Shown here: one piece after another, positions 1-5,754 of the stretch | Layout of the letters: each line of letters starts with the position of its first letter | Position numbering within the stretch: position 1 is the first letter of the stretch | DNA from: Nitrospirota bacterium | GTDB taxonomy: Bacteria > Nitrospirota > Thermodesulfovibrionia > Thermodesulfovibrionales > JdFR-85 | Reading direction: 5' to 3' | NCBI GenBank assembly: GCA_013151785.1 | Contig: JAADHP010000094.1 | Coordinates: 1-7,724, forward strand | DNA length: 7,724 nt | Position numbers and translations under genes: made by a program | Notes under the pieces: model-generated | What the model was told of the DNA's origin: nothing | Database searches by the model: none | What the model saw: only the letters and a program-made list of their open reading frames with translations

Positions 1-566
1 TCCTGGGATACAGGGGCGCCTCCGATCATGATCTTAACATTGGGGTTCTTTTCCCTTAGCTTATTGATTACCTTCTGCATGCCCACCATTGTGGTGGTCA
101 TCATCGCAGACAGACAGACAAGATCAGACTCTGTCTTCAACTGCTCTTCCACAAATTTATCCAGGGGAACATCCCTTCCCAGGTCATACACTTCAAAACC
201 AGCAACATCAAACATCATCTTGACAATGTTTTTACCAATGTCGTGGACATCACCCTCTACAGTTCCTATTACAACAGAACCTTTTACTCCAAGATCCATC
301 TGTCTCACATGGGGTTTCAGGATATCAAGACCCGCATAGAGGGCATCTGCACACATGAGGAGCTCTGGAACAAAATACTCCTGTTCTTCGAAAAGCCTTC
401 CCACCTCTTCCATTCCAGACACAAGGCCATCAAAGATAGCCTCATTTGCATCCATACCAAGTTCTATTGCCTCCTGTGCCGCCTCCTTTACAGCATCCTC
501 GTCATACTGGATCACGCCGTTTTTGAGTCTTTCAAGAATTTCCTTTCTTTTCTCTTCGCTTACCAT
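1..566 (-). CDS. Corrinoid (B12)-binding methyltransferase protein, 3' end cut off by the window
   Basis: This is the carrier that shuttles a methyl group on its bound corrinoid between methyltransferases in the cytoplasm. 188 residues are visible and the frame runs open off the left edge; the family is usually a little over 200 residues. Residues 1-90 match the helical cap domain of MtaC/MtbC/MttC-type proteins. From about residue 96 a Rossmann-like B12 domain follows, with the DxHxxG signature at D106-H108-G111 (H108 being the expected lower cobalt ligand), the downstream CLSAMMTTTM segment (S153) and a GG turn at 182-183. The ATG at 566 has AGGAGG at 579-574, seven bases upstream and touching the stop codon of the preceding methyltransferase gene (13-bp gap), so the two are probably translated together. 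It closes the visible operon. The family assignment is secure; the substrate system it serves is not defined by sequence. No corrinoid reductive activase is visible here. Confidence 0.93.
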   Translation of the reverse strand, partial: MVSEEKRKEILERLKNGVIQYDEDAVKEAAQEAIELGMDANEAIFDGLVSGMEEVGRLFEEQEYFVPELLMCADALYAGLDILKPHVRQMDLGVKGSVVIGTVEGDVHDIGKNIVKMMFDVAGFEVYDLGRDVPLDKFVEEQLKTESDLVCLSAMMTTTMVGMQKVINKLREKNPNVKIMIGGAPVSQ

Positions 567-579
567 AATCGTTCCTCCT

Positions 580-1605
580 TTACTTTTTTATTTCATCCAT
601 CATTACCTTTATATTTTCCGGCGGTACTGTTGGCCATATATCGCATCCAGGCCAGACTGCACTCACACCGTCATCAATACATTTCCTGATTGTTGACCGT
701 ATGGTTTCCTCATCACCTGTTACAAGCACATTATAGGGATCATAATTACCGAATATCAGTGCCTGTGGACCCAACTTCTTTCTTGACTCTGCAATATCAT
801 TCTTCTGGTCGACACTTATGGCCTTTGTTCCTGATTCCATCATGAAACCAACTATGTCATTTGTCTTGCCACAGATATGCAAGACCGTGTTACCTTTCAA
901 TTCTGTAAAAATCTTCTGGAGATAGGGGAGTATAAGGTTCTTGAAAACCCTGGGACTCAGCACATCTGATGTGGCACCCATCTCACGTACTGTAATATAA
1001 TCCACTCCCACAGTTTCGTATTCCTTGGCGATCTTTATTATCACATCGGCAAGCTTGTCAAGCAACTGGCCGGTTTTATCAGGCTTTTTAAAAGAGAGTT
1101 TCAGAAGATCATTCAACTCCATAATCTGCCCCGCAAGGGTAAAGGGCCCAAGCACATAGGTACCAATGGCCACCTCACTGCCTATGTCTTTTTTTAACAA
1201 CTCAATCGCCTCTTTCACAAGTGGCACACGTGCCTTTTTTTCAACTCCATCAGGTATCTCTATATCCATCTCGTCTTCATTGTGTATGATCTTTTCTTTG
1301 ATCGTTGGATAGAGGATGTCCTCGGAATGGGCGTAAACATTTATCTGGCATCCCAGTGCCTCTGCCTCTACTGTAAGGTCAAAGGGGACCACCGCTGATT
1401 CAAACCCGAAGAGCTTTGGTGTTGTTGCTGCTGATTCAGCCATCATCTTTGCATCAAGATGTACTGCAGCAAACCTGTACCCCAGTGTTTTAAGACCCTC
1501 TGTTGTAACATTCCCCATCCCGCTAAAACAGGGCACCCTGTCCACGGATTCACCGGCAAAGAGTTTCAAAATCCGTTCTCTTGAATTCATAGTTGTTACT
1601 GCCAT
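580..1605 (-). CDS. UroD-fold Zn methyltransferase, MtaA/MtbA-like (copy 1)
   Basis: A 341-residue protein of the uroporphyrinogen decarboxylase superfamily, in the branch containing methylcobamide:coenzyme M methyltransferases (MtaA/MtbA), CmuA and related corrinoid methyltransferases. Visible marks are the N-terminal SRERILKLFAGESVDRVP segment (8-25), GPFTLAG (153-159), and the metal site H243-x-C245 (HICG) with C321 in PGCD, matching the His-x-Cys...Cys zinc ligands of MtaA/MtbA. These Cys ligands argue against true porphyrinogen decarboxylase activity. The ATG at 1605 has AGGAG at 1620-1616, ten bases upstream; M6 (1590) has no ribosome site. It lies between the mtrH-like gene and the corrinoid protein gene, so it probably methylates or demethylates that corrinoid protein. 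Compared with copy 2 at 3295-4323 it has FGNYDP instead of the usual GNVDP turn and PGCDIWPTVP instead of PGCDIPPNVP, suggesting a different substrate. Coenzyme M use cannot be assumed in a bacterium. Confidence 0.9.
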   Translation of the reverse strand: MAVTTMNSRERILKLFAGESVDRVPCFSGMGNVTTEGLKTLGYRFAAVHLDAKMMAESAATTPKLFGFESAVVPFDLTVEAEALGCQINVYAHSEDILYPTIKEKIIHNEDEMDIEIPDGVEKKARVPLVKEAIELLKKDIGSEVAIGTYVLGPFTLAGQIMELNDLLKLSFKKPDKTGQLLDKLADVIIKIAKEYETVGVDYITVREMGATSDVLSPRVFKNLILPYLQKIFTELKGNTVLHICGKTNDIVGFMMESGTKAISVDQKNDIAESRKKLGPQALIFGNYDPYNVLVTGDEETIRSTIRKCIDDGVSAVWPGCDIWPTVPPENIKVMMDEIKK

Positions 1606-1629
1606 AGTAGATTCTCTCCTTTCTTATTA

Positions 1630-1657
1630 TTGAATCTATAATCTCAAATCATAAATC
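1630..1657 (-). repeat. Four-copy 7-bp GATT-phased repeat in an intergenic gap
   Basis: Read on the minus strand, the gap between the mtrH-like gene and methyltransferase copy 1 contains GATTTAT, GATTTGA, GATTATA and GATTCAA in tandem, with GATT recurring exactly every 7 bases (plus-strand AATC at 1633, 1640, 1647 and 1654). It is a degenerate A+T-rich microsatellite ending about ten bases before the AGGAG site of the downstream gene. No function is evident; it could be a neutral spacer or an unstructured stretch that helps translation start. Confidence 0.5.
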
Positions 1658-1663
1658 TTAAAA

Positions 1664-2620
1664 TTATTTCTTTCTCCTTGCCCCACCCTCACGTACCTTC
1701 TGAACAAAATCAGCGAAATATTTATTTATGGGCAGGTTGTCATTTTCTGGTATTTCCTGTATTTCGTCATATACCAGTGTGCTGAGAAGTATATGTGCCG
1801 TTGCTACAGCAGGAAATATCCTTGGTGCTGTTACAATTGGACCATAAAAATTGAAATCACTCCACAATGCAGTAGCCATGCCCTGAGCAACCGCATCCAT
1901 CGCCCTGAACCCATCAATGCCCCATATCTCTTTTGACTCCTTCCACATGTGGGTACCGTTTGAATAGGCACCTCCGCAGGGAAGTCCCAGTTTTTCTTTT
2001 ATAATCTTATTGGCTATCAATGAAAATGATGTTGATGGAAGGTTCATTACAGAGGTGTCCACTATTACCGTATCGAACTGGTCAGCACCTTCTGCAAGTA
2101 TCTTCTCAAGACTCTTCAACCTTCCCATGGGGGTCTGATCCTGATCATCAAAGGCCTGCACAACCACATGTTTTATACCCAGGTCTTTTAATCTCTGCAC
2201 CTGACCCTTGATATCCTTATCCCACGGGGTTATACTGTTATAGAGAAACTTGTCCTGTAACCCCAGTCTTGCTACATACTCTGTAGCCTTTGCCCTTTTC
2301 TCTGCAACCCACATATCAATACCAAAGGGCATGTCAGTGGTCTCCACATAAAAATCTATATATACCTGAGCCTCCTCAGGGGTGTTTGCAACCATGGCAA
2401 CCATTGCAGGAATCCCGGTAGATTTACTCAGTTCTTCCTGCTTACGTATTAATTCTACGGCCCTTTCACGATCAAATTCTGCCTTTTTTCTGTCTATTAA
2501 GATTCTATCCTTATTATGAAACATTGAGGCTATCAAAAGAGGTGGATTCTCACCTGGTTGACCTCCGATCTTGATACCATTTATATCGAACACCTTCTGC
2601 TCTGACTTCAATCTAAACAT
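1664..2620 (-). CDS. MtrH-family methylcorrinoid:tetrahydropterin methyltransferase
   Basis: A 318-residue homologue of subunit H of methanogen tetrahydromethanopterin S-methyltransferase, the subunit that moves the methyl group between tetrahydropterin and corrinoid. The length is typical. Diagnostic segments are IGGQPGENPPLLIASMF (18-34), the HNKDRI stretch at 35-40, the QEELSKSTGIPAMV region (61-74), the core strands around 149-160 (IKHVVVQAFDDQ) and 182-196 (FDTVIVDTSVMNLPS), and the GLPCGGAYSNGTHMW stretch (212-226). The protein is soluble with no membrane segments, and no other Mtr subunit is nearby, so it is a stand-alone bacterial-type MtrH. In such systems the pterin is most likely tetrahydrofolate, which fits the metF gene upstream. 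The ATG at 2620 has AGGAG five bases upstream. Family confidence is high; pterin identity and reaction direction are inferred. Confidence 0.92.
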   Translation of the reverse strand: MFRLKSEQKVFDINGIKIGGQPGENPPLLIASMFHNKDRILIDRKKAEFDRERAVELIRKQEELSKSTGIPAMVAMVANTPEEAQVYIDFYVETTDMPFGIDMWVAEKRAKATEYVARLGLQDKFLYNSITPWDKDIKGQVQRLKDLGIKHVVVQAFDDQDQTPMGRLKSLEKILAEGADQFDTVIVDTSVMNLPSTSFSLIANKIIKEKLGLPCGGAYSNGTHMWKESKEIWGIDGFRAMDAVAQGMATALWSDFNFYGPIVTAPRIFPAVATAHILLSTLVYDEIQEIPENDNLPINKYFADFVQKVREGGARRKK

Positions 2621-2643
2621 ACACTCTCCTTACTATAAAGATT

Positions 2644-2666
2644 CCCTCCCCCATTATGGGGGAGGG
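2644..2666. repeat. Perfect 11-bp G/C-rich palindrome between two operon genes
   Basis: CCCTCCCCCAT (2644-2654) and its exact reverse complement ATGGGGGAGGG (2656-2666) flank a single T. As RNA it would form a very stable stem of at least nine pairs with an ATTAT/ATAAT loop. It lies after the stop of the AhpD-like gene (2689) and ends 23 bases before the mtrH-like ATG (2620). No run of U follows it on the minus strand, so it is a poor intrinsic terminator. It could instead set mRNA stability or be a member of a dispersed palindromic repeat family; copy number elsewhere is not visible. Confidence 0.75.
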
Positions 2667-2688
2667 TTTATCAAACTCCTTAACCTGA

Positions 2689-3204
2689 TTAATAGATTCC
2701 GTGATCAAATTTTGGTGGTGGCAGATACTCCCAATCCTCACCAGCCTGTATCTTCTGTGCAAGCTCAACACATTTCACTGCATATTCAAAGGCATAGGGT
2801 ATGCCCGGACCATTGGGAACGAAACCAGCAAGGAGACAGCCTATGGCAGCAGCCTCAAATACCTCTTCCACAGTGGCTCCTGCCTTTACTGCTGGCAGAA
2901 CATGTACAATACACCTTGGTGACATATAGGCAACACCACCAGCCATGAATATAAGTTCCTTCACCTTCCTTGATAAGGCACCATCCTGCCAGAAGGAGTT
3001 ATAAAAGTCTGCAAAGGTCTTGCCTGCCTCGGGATTGAGCTGGTTGATAATCTTGAACATCCTTGGTGTGAAGAGCATCTTTTCTTCCATGTACTTGTTT
3101 GCCTCTTCTGGCGTCATTTTCTTCTCTTCTGACATGCTAACCTCCCTTTCTTTGCTCTCCGGCCTCATGGCCAGAAACTTCTTAAAGCTGTCGAGTATGC
3201 CCAT
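2689..3204 (-). CDS. Carboxymuconolactone decarboxylase/AhpD-like protein
   Basis: A 171-residue, probably cytoplasmic, all-helical protein with the AhpD-like core. KVKELIFMAGGVAYMSPRCIVHVLPAVKAGATVEEVFEAA at residues 80-119 (written here only for its order: E83, then C98-I-V-H101, then KAGAT) is the usual catalytic helix pair. Only C98 is present where AhpD enzymes carry a CxxC pair, so peroxidase-type disulfide chemistry is doubtful; decarboxylase, isomerase-like or binding roles remain open. Two starts are credible. ATG 3204 has GGGGGAGG about six bases upstream, while M24 (ATG 3135-3133) has its own GGGAGG at 3146-3141 with five-base spacing and would give 148 residues starting MSEEKK. 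The extra N-terminus (MGILDSFKKFLAMRPESKER) is short and charged and not part of the fold. Its place inside a methyl-transfer operon suggests it acts on the methyl donor or the demethylated product, which is inference. Confidence 0.8.
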   Translation of the reverse strand: MGILDSFKKFLAMRPESKEREVSMSEEKKMTPEEANKYMEEKMLFTPRMFKIINQLNPEAGKTFADFYNSFWQDGALSRKVKELIFMAGGVAYMSPRCIVHVLPAVKAGATVEEVFEAAAIGCLLAGFVPNGPGIPYAFEYAVKCVELAQKIQAGEDWEYLPPPKFDHGIY

Positions 3205-3206
3205 TT

Positions 3207-3282
3207 CTACCTCCCCCTGTTAAGGGTAAAAATTTTTATTTTTATACCCACCTATCACCTCCCTTTGTTAGTGTTAAGGGTT
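3207..3282 (-). repeat. Imperfect duplication of a ribosome-site leader, with a 14-codon mini-ORF
   Basis: The gap before the AhpD-like gene holds two related blocks on the minus strand: ACCCTTAAC...GGGAGGT at about 3281-3257, and ACCCTTAAC...GGGAGGT at about 3227-3209. The second serves the ATG at 3204. The first sits six bases before a GTG (3251-3249) that opens a 14-codon frame ending in TAG at 3209-3207, two bases before the real ATG. Between the blocks lies an A+T-rich imperfect hairpin (GGGTA...TACCC arms). The duplication is directly visible. Translation of the mini-ORF is speculative; the first block may just be a relic of a small local duplication. Confidence 0.45.
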
Positions 3283-3294
3283 TGAATAACAGTT

Positions 3295-4323
3295 TTACAA
3301 CTTCCAGTTCCTTGCCACTTCAATAAACTTCTGGATGTTCTCATAGGGTACATTAGGCGGAATATCACAGCCAGGCATCAAGACAAAGGCACCATCAGTG
3401 CCAGCTGTTTCTATAATCTTCTTACAGGTATCTTCCACATCCTGTACTGTTCCCTGGAGCATAACAGCCACAGGATCGACATTGCCTGCAAAACAGATCT
3501 TTCCATACAGTGTTTCCTTTGCCTTTGCAATGTCTGTCTTGTGATCAAGACTTATACAGCTTGCACCTGTTTCGGGAAAGAGTTCGAGCCTGTCTGTTGT
3601 ATTTCCACATATATGCAGAAGCGTATAAGCTCCTTTTGACCTGGCCCAGTCAGTGAATTTCTTAAGTCCTGGAATTGCAAACTGTTTGAACTGTCTTTTT
3701 GATATAAGATCACCAGAGGCGGTGGGGTCGGCAAGACTGATAACCTCCAGAGTACCGTCGTCTACAAGAGGCTCATACAGATGGATAAGCAGGTCAGTGG
3801 CAAAGTCCACAACCTTTTCCACAAAGGCAGGTTTTTTGAAAGTGGCCTTCATCATTGCCTCTTCACCAACCAGCCTTGCAGCAAGGGTAAAGGGACCCCA
3901 TGCAGTCATGGTAACTACATAGGTATCGCCTATTTCTGACTTTGTTTTTCTTAATGCCTCTTTTACGGTATTGATAGTCTCATCATTATCAATATCTCCA
4001 ATATTGAGTTTTTCGAGGTCCTCTTCAGAGCTGATTAATGGCTCTTCAAGGTCAGGCGCACCTATCTCACGAAACTTTATCCTGCCTCCCAATGCAGAGG
4101 CGTGGAAATTATTGTATCCTGAACCAGCATAGACTATATCGCATTGGAGTTTCTCGCTCATCTCCACAAGCATCCTGGTCATCTTGTCAGCATCATTTGC
4201 AAGTTCCTGAAAGGTTGTTCCCCAGTTGTGAATACTCCACATACCTCCGCCAAAGAGGGTTACCGGAACCCTTTCTGGCTTGCCCCCTTCAAAGGCTTTT
4301 AATACGGTCTCTTTCGGTGTCAT
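3295..4323 (-). CDS. UroD-fold Zn methyltransferase, MtaA/MtbA-like (copy 2)
   Basis: A 342-residue uroporphyrinogen-decarboxylase-superfamily methyltransferase, full length for the family. It shows an N-terminal TPKETVLKAFEGGKPERVP segment (2-20), GPFTLAAR (143-150), the metal site H237-x-C239 (HICG) plus C319 (PGCD), SLDHKTD (258-264) and the canonical GNVDP turn (280-284). The HxC...C ligands point to a zinc-dependent enzyme that activates a thiol or other methyl acceptor or donor, and not to haem synthesis. The ATG at 4323 has GGAGG at 4333-4329, five bases upstream and inside the coding sequence of the receiver-domain gene, whose 3' end overlaps this gene by 35 bases, so the two are likely translationally coupled. 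As the first enzyme of the operon it is a candidate for the donor-specific methyltransferase, but which UroD-fold copy faces the donor cannot be told from sequence. Confidence 0.9.
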   Translation of the reverse strand: MTPKETVLKAFEGGKPERVPVTLFGGGMWSIHNWGTTFQELANDADKMTRMLVEMSEKLQCDIVYAGSGYNNFHASALGGRIKFREIGAPDLEEPLISSEEDLEKLNIGDIDNDETINTVKEALRKTKSEIGDTYVVTMTAWGPFTLAARLVGEEAMMKATFKKPAFVEKVVDFATDLLIHLYEPLVDDGTLEVISLADPTASGDLISKRQFKQFAIPGLKKFTDWARSKGAYTLLHICGNTTDRLELFPETGASCISLDHKTDIAKAKETLYGKICFAGNVDPVAVMLQGTVQDVEDTCKKIIETAGTDGAFVLMPGCDIPPNVPYENIQKFIEVARNWKL

Positions 4324-4687
4324 AAAGGCCTCCTTTTTTGTATTTTCTCTTGTACTCGCCCAAGATGGATTCCAGAGTTTCTTTCATGTTATCAAGAGAC
4401 ACGGGCCGTCTGATGCTTTCTATTCCGTTTGAGTAGAACTCCTCATCACTTACTATGATTATATGGATGGAAGGGTCGATCTTTCTTATGATTACAGAGG
4501 CGTCCCTTGCGTTCAGGCCGATGTCCTTTGAATCCAGCACTGCCACGGCATAATGTCTTTCCAGGATCTTTCTTATTGCCTCAGCAGGATGTTCTGTAAT
4601 TTCAACATCATATCCCTCATCTCTGAGCACTGGATAAAGTCCTTTTGTTAAAATCTGATCGTGACTGCAAAGAAGTATTCTTGTCAT
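4289..4687 (-). CDS. Stand-alone receiver-domain protein (partly degenerate response regulator)
   Basis: A 132-residue protein that is essentially one CheY-like receiver domain with no DNA-binding or other output domain. Strand 1 is TRILLCSHD (2-10), where the usual acidic pair is reduced to H9-D10. AVAVLDSKD (47-55) offers D52 as the phosphoacceptor. IIIVS (76-80) supplies S80 at the Thr/Ser switch position. The normally invariant Lys before Pro is replaced by Arg (R94-P95, in RRPVSLD). Loss of that Lys and one acidic residue suggests weak or absent phosphorylation, so it may act as a pseudo-receiver or protein partner. The charged tail (YKRKYKKGG...) overlaps the next gene. No Shine-Dalgarno sequence precedes the ATG at 4687, consistent with a near-leaderless transcript from the promoter match at 4718-4703. 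The next internal Met is residue 101, so this start is the only sensible one. Its partner kinase is not in the window. Confidence 0.8.
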   Translation of the reverse strand: MTRILLCSHDQILTKGLYPVLRDEGYDVEITEHPAEAIRKILERHYAVAVLDSKDIGLNARDASVIIRKIDPSIHIIIVSDEEFYSNGIESIRRPVSLDNMKETLESILGEYKRKYKKGGLYDTERDRIKSL

Positions 4688-4702
4688 GGTTAATTTAACT
4701 GA

Positions 4703-4718
4703 AGCAATAATAATGCCA
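4703..4718 (-). promoter_or_regulatory. Putative sigma-54 (-24/-12) promoter of the methyltransferase operon
   Basis: The minus strand reads TGGCATTATTATTGCT from 4718 to 4703. This matches the sigma-54 consensus TGGCAC-N5-TTGCW at all but one defined base, with GG and GC exactly ten bases apart. Taking the C at 4704 as -12 puts the start site near 4692, only about five bases before the receiver-gene ATG (4687) and inside an 11-bp palindrome GTTAATTTAAC (4689-4699). That leader has no room for a ribosome site, and none is seen. A sigma-54 promoter would need an NtrC-family activator, which is not encoded here. Confidence 0.6.
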
Positions 4719-4838
4719 GAGCAAACATAATCAAACTGGAAACACTGTCCTGCACATTAAACTATGGCCACACCCTGGATTAGAAACACACATACCCCTG
4801 GAACTCCTTTAAAACGATTAATTAAGCAGGTCAGAATA

Positions 4839-4879
4839 TGTGGAAATATTCCCCATTACTTTGTGGAAATATTCCCCAT
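4839..4879. repeat. Two identical 18-bp direct repeats, candidate upstream activator sites
   Basis: TGTGGAAATATTCCCCAT occurs at 4839-4856 and again at 4862-4879, a 23-bp period with a 5-bp spacer; the last base overlaps the metF stop codon. Each copy holds a GGAA-ATA-TTCC near-palindrome, as in a dimeric regulator half-site pair. The copies centre roughly 155 and 178 bp upstream of the start site predicted for the -24/-12 promoter, the usual range for enhancer sites of sigma-54 activators. The repeat is seen directly; the regulator is unknown and the role is inferred. Confidence 0.6.
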
Positions 4880-5754
4880 CAAAGAATAAACTCTTCGATC
4901 TGATCTAATACAGGAATTACATTATCCGATTTATTTAATGTGTAGAAGTGAAGATACCTGACACCATTATTTATCAAATCTTCACATTGTTCCACGCAGT
5001 ATTGCAGTCCTGCCTTCTTCATGTCATCAGGACTGTCCTGAAGCTTGGTGAGTTTGTTCTCTATATTCTCTGGAATTGTGGTATTGCAGAACTGGGCAAA
5101 TCTCTTTATCTTTGCAATGTCTGTTATGGGCATAATTCCTGGTAATATGGGTATAGAAATACCTTTCTTTTGTGCCCTTTCAAGGAAATCATAATAATAC
5201 CTGTTGTCGAAAAACATCTGGGTAATTGCAAAGTCTGCACCTTCGTCGATCTTCATCTTTGTGTATTCCAGATCTGCCTCAAGGGATGGTGATTCCTGAT
5301 GACCTTCAGGATAAACTGCCACAGCAATCCCAAAGTAGTCATACCTCTTTATGAATCTCACGAGATCCCTTGCATATTTAAACTCACCCCTGGAGGGATC
5401 AAAATCCTTCACATCCTTTGGCGGGTCACCCCTGAGCGCAAGTATATTATCTATACCCTGGCTCTTATAATCATTGAGAAGCTCTTCCATGGATTCCCTC
5501 GTGGCACCAATGCATGTAAGATGGGACATAAGGGTGAAATCTGTCTTGCTTCTGAGCATGAACAGAGTATCCTTTGTTCTATCCTGGGTTGTGCCACCAG
5601 CACCATATGTTACAGAAACATAGAGGGGATTGTATCTACTGAGGTCATGGGCAACTTCAAGTAACTGCATCATGGCATCTTCACTTTTTGGCGGAAAGAA
5701 TTCAAAGGAAATACCTTTTTCTTTCTTATTCAAGATATCAATTATCTTCATCAT
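4879..5754 (-). CDS. metF: 5,10-Methylenetetrahydrofolate reductase
   Basis: A 291-residue FAD-dependent TIM-barrel enzyme interconverting methylene- and methyl-tetrahydrofolate. Recognised from ISFEFFPPKSED (15-26), TYGAGGTTQDRT (49-60), HLTCIGATRE (78-87), LALRGDPP (105-112), FAITQMFFDN (175-184), PILPGIMPI (202-210) and the C-terminal GVRYLHFYTLNKSD (264-277). E18 and D110 align with the catalytic Glu28 and folate-binding Asp120 of E. coli MetF. Length is normal for the short bacterial form, and no C-terminal regulatory domain is present. The first two codons are both ATG; AGGAG lies only three bases before the first but six before the second (5751), so the second may be used. The start overlaps the osmC-like gene by 17 bases, implying coupling. 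No metV gene, as accompanies MetF in some acetogens, is visible. In this setting it probably oxidises methyl groups delivered by the MtrH-type protein, or supplies them; the direction is inferred. Confidence 0.95.
   Translation of the reverse strand: MMKIIDILNKKEKGISFEFFPPKSEDAMMQLLEVAHDLSRYNPLYVSVTYGAGGTTQDRTKDTLFMLRSKTDFTLMSHLTCIGATRESMEELLNDYKSQGIDNILALRGDPPKDVKDFDPSRGEFKYARDLVRFIKRYDYFGIAVAVYPEGHQESPSLEADLEYTKMKIDEGADFAITQMFFDNRYYYDFLERAQKKGISIPILPGIMPITDIAKIKRFAQFCNTTIPENIENKLTKLQDSPDDMKKAGLQYCVEQCEDLINNGVRYLHFYTLNKSDNVIPVLDQIEEFIL

Noticed and set aside
28..696. Plus-strand open frames opposite the corrinoid protein and methyltransferase genes
   Set aside because: Antisense shadows of clearly conserved minus-strand proteins; no family features.
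580..1605. True uroporphyrinogen decarboxylase (HemE) for either UroD-fold gene
   Set aside because: Both carry the HxC...C zinc ligands of methyltransferases and sit with corrinoid and MtrH genes.
3227..3250. Intrinsic terminator in the A+T-rich stretch between copy 2 and the AhpD-like gene
   Set aside because: The stem is imperfect and A+T-rich, and downstream genes continue in the same direction with good ribosome sites.
4731..4793. A 20-codon minus-strand frame with an AGGAG site ten bases upstream and three cysteines
   Set aside because: It lies upstream of the predicted operon promoter, has wide ribosome spacing and resembles no family; most likely chance.
4839..4879. DnaA-box-like words (ATTTCCACA) in the tandem repeats
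   Set aside because: At least two mismatches to TTATCCACA and no origin-associated genes; an activator-site reading fits the position better.
4839..4879. CRISPR-type array
   Set aside because: Only two copies, with a 5-bp spacer and no cas genes.
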